64,000 nt of DNA from Pseudomonas sp. PH1b (GTDB taxonomy: Bacteria; Pseudomonadota; Gammaproteobacteria; Pseudomonadales; Pseudomonadaceae). Position numbers and translations under genes: made by a program. The stretch's first letter is position 1. The number at the start of each line of letters is the position of its first letter. This document shows, piece after piece, positions 59,871 to 64,000 of this stretch. Under the pieces are notes generated by a model. The model was not told the DNA's origin. It saw only the letters and a program-made list of their open reading frames with translations, and did not search any database. The stretch spans positions 36,510 to 100,509 of the forward strand of contig NZ_AYMU01000031.1 of assembly GCF_000633395.1 (NCBI RefSeq), in the 5' to 3' direction.

Positions 59871-61034
59871 ATGTCGATTAACGTCGAAGACTATTTCGCG
59901 CGCGAAACCTTTCAAAAGATGAAAGCCTTCGCCGACCAGCAAGAAACCCCGTTCGTGGTCATCGACACCCAGATGATCGCCCAGGCCTACGACGACCTGC
60001 GCGCCGGTTTCGAATTCGCCAAGGTCTACTACGCGGTCAAGGCCAACCCGGCCGTCGAGATCATCGACCTGCTGCGTGACAAGGGCTCGAGCTTCGATAT
60101 CGCCTCGATCTACGAACTGGACAAAGTGCTGAACCAGGGCGTCAGCCCCGACCGCATCAGCTACGGCAACACCATCAAGAAATCCAAGGACATCCGCTAC
60201 TTCTATGAGAAGGGCGTGCGCCTGTACTCCACCGACTCCGAAGCCGACCTGCGCAACATCGCCAAGGCCGCCCCGGGTTCGAAGGTCTACGTGCGCATCC
60301 TCACCGAAGGCTCGACCACCGCCGACTGGCCGTTGTCGCGCAAATTCGGCTGCCAGACCGACATGGCCATGGACCTCTTGATCCTCGCCCGCGACCTGGG
60401 CCTGGTGCCTTACGGCGTGTCCTTCCACGTCGGCTCCCAGCAGCGCGACATCAGCGTCTGGGACGCGGCGATCGCCAAGGTCAAAGTGATCTTCGAGCGC
60501 CTCAAGGAAGAAGACGGCATCCACCTCAAGCTGATCAACATGGGTGGCGGCTTCCCGGCCAACTACATCACCCGCACCAACAGCCTGGAAACCTATGCCG
60601 AGGAAATCATCCGCTTCCTCAAGGAAGACTTCGGCGACGAACTGCCGGAAATCATCCTTGAGCCTGGCCGTTCGCTGATCGCCAACGCCGGCATCCTGGT
60701 CAGTGAAGTGGTGCTGGTGGCGCGCAAATCCCGCACCGCCGTGGAGCGCTGGGTGTACACCGACGTGGGCAAGTTCTCCGGCCTGATCGAAACCATGGAC
60801 GAGTCCATCAAGTTCCCGATCTGGACCGAGAAGAAAGGTGAAGTGGAAGAAGTGGTGATCGCCGGTCCGACCTGCGACAGCGCCGACATCATGTACGAGA
60901 ACTACAAGTACGGCCTGCCGCTGAACCTGGCCATCGGCGACCGCCTGTACTGGCTGTCCACCGGTGCCTACACCACCAGCTACAGCGCCGTGGAATTCAA
61001 CGGCTTCCCACCGCTGAAGGCCTTCTACGTCTGA
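59871..61034 (+). CDS. speC: Ornithine decarboxylase (alanine-racemase fold)
   Basis: A 387-residue PLP enzyme of fold type III that makes putrescine from ornithine. PLP lysine in YYAVKANP (about K60), GSSFDIAS, GVSFHVGSQ, NMGGGFPA, EPGRSLIANA, and CDSADIMYEN near the C-terminus with the catalytic cysteine. The length equals P. aeruginosa SpeC as I recall. Start MSINVEDYFARETF follows GTAGGAGCTTCCAACGC. It could also act on lysine. Confidence 0.93.
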   Translation: MSINVEDYFARETFQKMKAFADQQETPFVVIDTQMIAQAYDDLRAGFEFAKVYYAVKANPAVEIIDLLRDKGSSFDIASIYELDKVLNQGVSPDRISYGNTIKKSKDIRYFYEKGVRLYSTDSEADLRNIAKAAPGSKVYVRILTEGSTTADWPLSRKFGCQTDMAMDLLILARDLGLVPYGVSFHVGSQQRDISVWDAAIAKVKVIFERLKEEDGIHLKLINMGGGFPANYITRTNSLETYAEEIIRFLKEDFGDELPEIILEPGRSLIANAGILVSEVVLVARKSRTAVERWVYTDVGKFSGLIETMDESIKFPIWTEKKGEVEEVVIAGPTCDSADIMYENYKYGLPLNLAIGDRLYWLSTGAYTTSYSAVEFNGFPPLKAFYV

Positions 61035-61070
61035 CGGCAGCGGCAAGCCTTGAGCTGCCAGCGGTAAGAA

Positions 61071-61096
61071 AAAGCCCATGACGTGTCATGGGCTTT
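61071..61096. terminator. Bidirectional terminator between speC and the toxin gene
   Basis: A 12-bp stem AAAGCCCATGAC / GTCATGGGCTTT with a two-base core gap ends speC on the plus strand (TTTGTTAT) and the toxin operon on the minus strand (CTTTTTC). Confidence 0.85.
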
Positions 61097-61118
61097 GTTA
61101 TGAGCGTGGCTCAACGGT

Positions 61119-61397
61119 TCAACGATCTTCCCGGGTATGCCAAATACGCAGGATGGACAAGGTCATGCCTTGAATCTCATAACGTATCTCGTAATGCCCC
61201 ACCAGCAGTCGTCGAACATCCCTTGGTTTGAACTCCTCCAACTGTTCCCCCAATCGAGGGTTATATAGAAGAGTATCTGGAGTCTGTACGAGAGATTGCA
61301 CGGTCCGAGCAGCAGCGGAGCGATTGACCTGGGCGAGAAACTCAAAAAGCCGAGCCAGATCGGACAAGGCCTTGCTCGTCCATTGCAGCTGTCTCAT
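61119..61397 (-). CDS. parE: RelE/ParE-family toxin
   Basis: A 92-residue toxin of the ParE/RelE fold (MRQLQWTSKALSDLARLFEFLAQV, LGEQLEEFKPRDVRRLLVGHYEIRYEI, ILRIWHTREDR). ParE toxins poison DNA gyrase, RelE toxins cut mRNA; family details favour ParE-like. The start overlaps the antitoxin stop by four bases. Confidence 0.88.
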   Translation of the reverse strand: MRQLQWTSKALSDLARLFEFLAQVNRSAAARTVQSLVQTPDTLLYNPRLGEQLEEFKPRDVRRLLVGHYEIRYEIQGMTLSILRIWHTREDR

Positions 61398-61657
61398 TGC
61401 GGTAACGGTAGAGGGTTGTCGCCAGACAGACTCTCCGCCCAAGCCTGCACTGACTGATGATCGACAACCCTTCCAGCATCAACATCTGCCAAGGCCTCAA
61501 GCGTCAGTCGGCGGCGCTCTTCTTCCTGGTCAACCCAGGCCACCAACGCTTGCTTCACGATCCAGGCACGGGAGCGCTCCAGGCGAGAAGCCAGTTGATC
61601 GACCTTATCAGCCAGATCCAAGGGAATATGAGCGGTCAGTACTTTTGTCGAGGGCAT
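61394..61657 (-). CDS. parD: CopG/RHH antitoxin, ParD-like
   Basis: An 87-residue antitoxin. The N-terminal ribbon-helix-helix (MPSTKVLTAHIPLDLADKVDQLASRLERSRAWIVKQAL) binds DNA, and the C-terminal tail (SVQAWAESL) wraps the toxin. It precedes the toxin, as in parDE operons. It is autoregulated, probably through the site at 61678-61706. Confidence 0.9.
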   Translation of the reverse strand: MPSTKVLTAHIPLDLADKVDQLASRLERSRAWIVKQALVAWVDQEEERRRLTLEALADVDAGRVVDHQSVQAWAESLSGDNPLPLPQ

Positions 61658-61677
61658 GAGGCAAGACCTGCATCAGA

Positions 61678-61706
61678 ATGATTAAAAGCGATTTGTTTTG
61701 AATCAT
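61678..61706 (-). promoter_or_regulatory. Candidate operator of the toxin-antitoxin operon
   Basis: ATGATT (61678-61683) and AATCAT (61701-61706) form an inverted repeat with 17 bases between, in AT-rich DNA just upstream of the antitoxin gene. This fits an RHH antitoxin operator and promoter, but the arms are short. Confidence 0.4.
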
Positions 61707-61712
61707 AGTGAT

Positions 61713-62498
61713 TTAAGCCAAGACAGCAAGCCGCTCTACATCCCGCTCATCACCCAATTGCGCTGCGCGCTGCTGATAGGCCAGAGCCAGTTCGCGAATC
61801 TCCGGGTGCGTGGCATTGAGCAGCGCGGCGCAGGCCACCCGGAGGAAATTCAGGTTGCCGCCGGCCAGGGCCCGTTGCAGCCACTCCACCGCCTCGCCAA
61901 CACGCCCGGCATCGGCCAGCACTGCGGCGTAACTGAACTGCCCGCGAAAATCCCCGCCTTCGGCCGAGCGCCGATACCAGTCCCGGGCCGCATCAGGGTC
62001 CGCCGGACAGACCAGACCTTCCTCCAGGTAGCGCCCCAGCAGGTTCATCGATTTGGCATGCCCAAGGTCCGCCGCACGGCGGTAGCAGGCCAGGGCCAGG
62101 ACATGGTTCTGCACCACGCCGCGGCCGGTGGCCAGGAGGTTGGCGTAGTTGTACAAGCCCCAGTCCAGCCCCGCTTCGGCCGCCTGGCGATAATGCCCGG
62201 CAGCCAAGGCGGCATCCGCCGTACAGCCCCAGCCATGCTCCAGGCAGCGCCCGAGCATGTTGCGCGCCATCAGGTGCCCGCGCTGCGCGGCGATCTCGAA
62301 CCAGCGCACGGCCAGGGGCGGGTCCTGCTGAATGCCCCGACCGTCGAGGAGGATCTGCCCCAGCAATGCCTGGGCCTCCAGCAAGCCCTCGGAAGCGGCA
62401 ACCAGCACTGCCTGGGCGGCACGGGCCGGGCTCTCTTCGAGCATGGCGCTCAGTTGCGCGCCGTCGAGGAATTCCTCGCGGCGAAGTTGAAAAGTCAC
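61713..62498 (-). CDS. Sel1-repeat protein of the piu locus
   Basis: A 261-residue soluble protein with about five Sel1/TPR-like repeats (AQALLGQILLDGRGIQQDPPLAVRWFEIAAQRGH, ARNMLGRCLEHGWGCTADAALAAGHYRQAAEAG, NYANLLATGRGVVQNHVLALACYRRAADLGHAKSM). It corresponds by order to the gene after piuC in P. aeruginosa (PA4516). It lies three bases after piuC, so shares its iron control. Probably a protein-protein scaffold. Confidence 0.88.
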   Translation of the reverse strand: MTFQLRREEFLDGAQLSAMLEESPARAAQAVLVAASEGLLEAQALLGQILLDGRGIQQDPPLAVRWFEIAAQRGHLMARNMLGRCLEHGWGCTADAALAAGHYRQAAEAGLDWGLYNYANLLATGRGVVQNHVLALACYRRAADLGHAKSMNLLGRYLEEGLVCPADPDAARDWYRRSAEGGDFRGQFSYAAVLADAGRVGEAVEWLQRALAGGNLNFLRVACAALLNATHPEIRELALAYQQRAAQLGDERDVERLAVLA

Positions 62499-62501
62499 GG
62501 C

Positions 62502-63182
62502 TTACACCTCGACCCAGCGACGCAGCAGGTTGTGGTAGGTGCCGGTCAGGCGGATCAGTGAAGGATGGTCGGGCATGTCCCGGGTCAGTTCCTGGATCGC
62601 CCCGTCCATTTCGAACAGCAAGGCCCGCTGGCTGTCCTCGCGCACCAGGCTCTGGGTCCAGAAGAACGAAGCGTAGCGGGCGCCGCGGGTCACCGGGTTG
62701 ACCTTGTGCAGGCTGGTGCCGGGGTACAGCACCATGTCCCCCGCCGGCAGCTTGACCCGCTGCAGGCCGTAGGTGTCCTGGATCTCCAGCTCGCCGCCGT
62801 CGTAGTCCTCGGGGTCGCTGAAGAACAGGGTCGACGACAGGTCGGTGCGCACCCGCTCCGGGCTGCCCTTGGGCTGGCGCACGGCGTTGTCGATGTGGAA
62901 GTCGAAGCTGCCACCGGCGGTGTAGCAGTTGATCAGCGGCGGGAACACCTTGTGCGGCAAGGCGGCGGACATGAACAACGGGTTCTTCCACAGCCGGTCC
63001 AGCATCGCCGCGCCGATCTCCTGGGCCAGCGGGTGCCCTTCGGGCAATTGCAGGTTGTGCTTGGCCTTGGCCGACTGGTACCCGGCGGTGATCTTGCCAT
63101 CCGCCCAATCGGCCTGCTCCAGGGCTTCACGAATGCGCCCCACTTCATCACGGGTGAATACGCCAGGAATGTGCAGCAGCAT
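62502..63182 (-). CDS. piuC: PiuC, Fe(II)/2-oxoglutarate-dependent dioxygenase
   Basis: A 226-residue PKHD-type hydroxylase. The iron ligands are H96 and D98 in FHIDNAV and H159 in TSLHKV; R169 should bind 2-oxoglutarate. It is divergent from the piuA-like receptor and behind a Fur-like site. PiuC is needed with PiuA for siderophore-drug uptake in P. aeruginosa. Start MLLHIPGVFTRDEV gives the usual length; the open frame beyond is AT-rich leader. Confidence 0.93.
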   Translation of the reverse strand: MLLHIPGVFTRDEVGRIREALEQADWADGKITAGYQSAKAKHNLQLPEGHPLAQEIGAAMLDRLWKNPLFMSAALPHKVFPPLINCYTAGGSFDFHIDNAVRQPKGSPERVRTDLSSTLFFSDPEDYDGGELEIQDTYGLQRVKLPAGDMVLYPGTSLHKVNPVTRGARYASFFWTQSLVREDSQRALLFEMDGAIQELTRDMPDHPSLIRLTGTYHNLLRRWVEV

Positions 63183-63215
63183 GGCCAGGTACCTGAGAAC
63201 CAAAAGACCGCCAAT

Positions 63216-63234
63216 GATATTGATTCTTATTGAC
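63216..63234 (-). promoter_or_regulatory. Fur-box-like site at the piuC promoter
   Basis: GATATTGATTCTTATTGAC matches the Fur consensus at 13 of 19 positions and lies 34 bases from the piuC start. It would repress piuC when iron is sufficient. Confidence 0.65.
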
Positions 63235-63322
63235 TGTGTAAAACCCAAGGGACGAACGAGACTGAAAAAACCGTAAAGATAAATTGTAAAGAATGTAAAT
63301 TTGGTGCGAATAGTAATGTTTC

Positions 63323-63341
63323 GCAATTGATAACCAATACT
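63323..63341 (+). promoter_or_regulatory. Possible second Fur-box-like site at the piuA-like promoter
   Basis: GCAATTGATAACCAATACT matches the consensus at 12 of 19 positions, about 50 bases before the receptor ATG. It is weaker than the piuC site, but a separate operator for each divergent promoter would be sensible. Confidence 0.45.
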
Positions 63342-63390
63342 TTCATCCCCTATATTCCGCCGCCTCAAATCCCTGGGGAGGGGAATAAAA

Positions 63391-64000
63391 ATGTCACGTC
63401 AACAACCACTGTCCGCTGTCAGTTCACCGCGCCTGCTGGCCTCTGCGATTGGCGTGGCGATCACCGCCGGCTCCGCAGGCCATATGGTCCAGGCCGCCGA
63501 AGACACCAACCAGAAAGCCCCGAGCAAGGCGATTGCCCTGGACGCCACCAGCATTACCGGTGAAGCGCAGGACTCGACGTCCTATCAGGTGGAGAAGGCA
63601 TCCTCGCAGAAGTACACCGCTCCGCTGGTGGATACCCCCAGGTCGGTCACGGTGATTCCCCAGCAAGTGCTCAAGGACACCGCTGCGACCTCCTTGCAAG
63701 ATGCATTGCGTACCGTTCCGGGGATTACCTTCGGTGCCGGTGAAGGCGGCAACCCCCAGGGCGATCGTCCGTTCATCCGTGGCTTCGACGCCCAGGGCGA
63801 TACCTACCTCGACGGCGTGCGCGACACCGGCGGCCAGAGCCGTGAAATCTTCGACATCGAATCGGTAGAGGTCAGCAAAGGCCCGAACTCCTCCTTCGGC
63901 GGACGCGGTTCGGCAGGCGGCAGCCTGAACCTGGTGAGCAAGCTGCCCAAGCAGCAAGACTTCCTCAATGGCGGGTTCACCTACGGTTCCGACCAGACCC
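63391..64000 (+). CDS. piuA: TonB-dependent siderophore receptor, PiuA-like (5' part)
   Basis: The first 203 codons of an outer-membrane receptor; it runs off the right edge. A signal peptide (about residues 1-36, ending near VQAAE) is followed by a TonB-box-like segment and the plug domain (TPRSVTVIPQQVLKDTAATSLQDALRTVPGITFGAGEGG, RPFIRGFDAQGDTYLDGVRD, SVEVSKGPNSSFGGRGSAGG). PiuA receptors take up catecholate siderophores and cefiderocol-type drugs. Divergence from piuC supports the call. The barrel is not visible. Confidence 0.88.
   Translation, partial: MSRQQPLSAVSSPRLLASAIGVAITAGSAGHMVQAAEDTNQKAPSKAIALDATSITGEAQDSTSYQVEKASSQKYTAPLVDTPRSVTVIPQQVLKDTAATSLQDALRTVPGITFGAGEGGNPQGDRPFIRGFDAQGDTYLDGVRDTGGQSREIFDIESVEVSKGPNSSFGGRGSAGGSLNLVSKLPKQQDFLNGGFTYGSDQT

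Noticed and set aside
1..64000. CRISPR arrays, prophage, integrase, transposase, tRNA or rRNA genes
   Set aside because: No regularly spaced repeats, cloverleaf-like sequences, mobile-element proteins or rRNA signatures were seen on reading both strands.

Overview
The window is about 64 kb of a GC-rich Pseudomonas chromosome, most likely of the P. fluorescens / P. protegens group. This rests on gene content, codon use and gene order, and the order largely follows the P. aeruginosa PA4450s-PA4516 region as I remember it. I see no prophage, integrase, insertion sequence, CRISPR array, rRNA or tRNA. Most genes are conserved housekeeping operons; the accessory parts are short.

Layout. (1) 1-2797, minus: mlaFEDC and the 5' end of mlaB, retrograde phospholipid transport. 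(2) 3062-10142, plus: kdsD-kdsC-lptC-lptA-lptB (KDO synthesis and LPS export), then rpoN-hpf-ptsN-rapZ-ptsO (sigma-54 and nitrogen-PTS cluster). (3) 10176-13957, minus: the iron-starvation operon fagA-fumC-orfX-sodA and a ZIP transporter, behind two Fur-box-like sites. (4) 14184-18517: pmbA and tldD (TldD/E protease) around darP, then a nitrilase-family hydrolase. (5) 18576-27382, minus: mreB-mreC-mreD-maf-rng-yhdP, cell shape and envelope. (6) 27594-32836, plus: gatCAB, an RlpA-like lipoprotein, an unusual CaCA antiporter and a carboxymuconolactone decarboxylase-like protein. (7) 32891-37875: an AEC transporter, a putative zinc phospholipase C-like gene with a small partner gene, and an SbmA/YddA-like ABC exporter; I believe the mag locus occupies this place in P. 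aeruginosa. (8) 37973-40765: RoxSR redox two-component system and a SIMPL protein. (9) 40987-53104, plus: a PsdR-like regulator and a dipeptide uptake locus with three DppA-type binding proteins, an OpdP-like porin and DppBCDF. (10) 53229-61034: a small acidic secreted protein, prfC, a four-gene OpuC-type osmoprotectant ABC operon and speC. (11) 61119-64000: a ParDE-like toxin-antitoxin pair, a Sel1-repeat protein, piuC and the 5' part of a piuA-like TonB receptor.

The most interesting signal is at 34041-34095. A good sigma-70 promoter (TTGACG, 16 bp, TATTAT) is followed at the expected transcription start by a perfect 20-bp palindrome containing CTGTATATATATACAG, the textbook LexA (SOS) operator. 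It drives a 543-residue protein with the H-x3-D-x5-H zinc motif of phospholipase C / P1 nuclease enzymes and no visible signal peptide, followed by a 63-residue protein. This suggests a DNA-damage-induced phospholipase-like system that I do not recognise as described. Other items worth a check are a possible attenuator and a Shine-Dalgarno-sequestering leader ORF ahead of speC, two probable AUU start codons (mreC and the antiporter), loss of both signature glutamates in the antiporter, and repeat elements shared by the psdR and dppA1 promoters.
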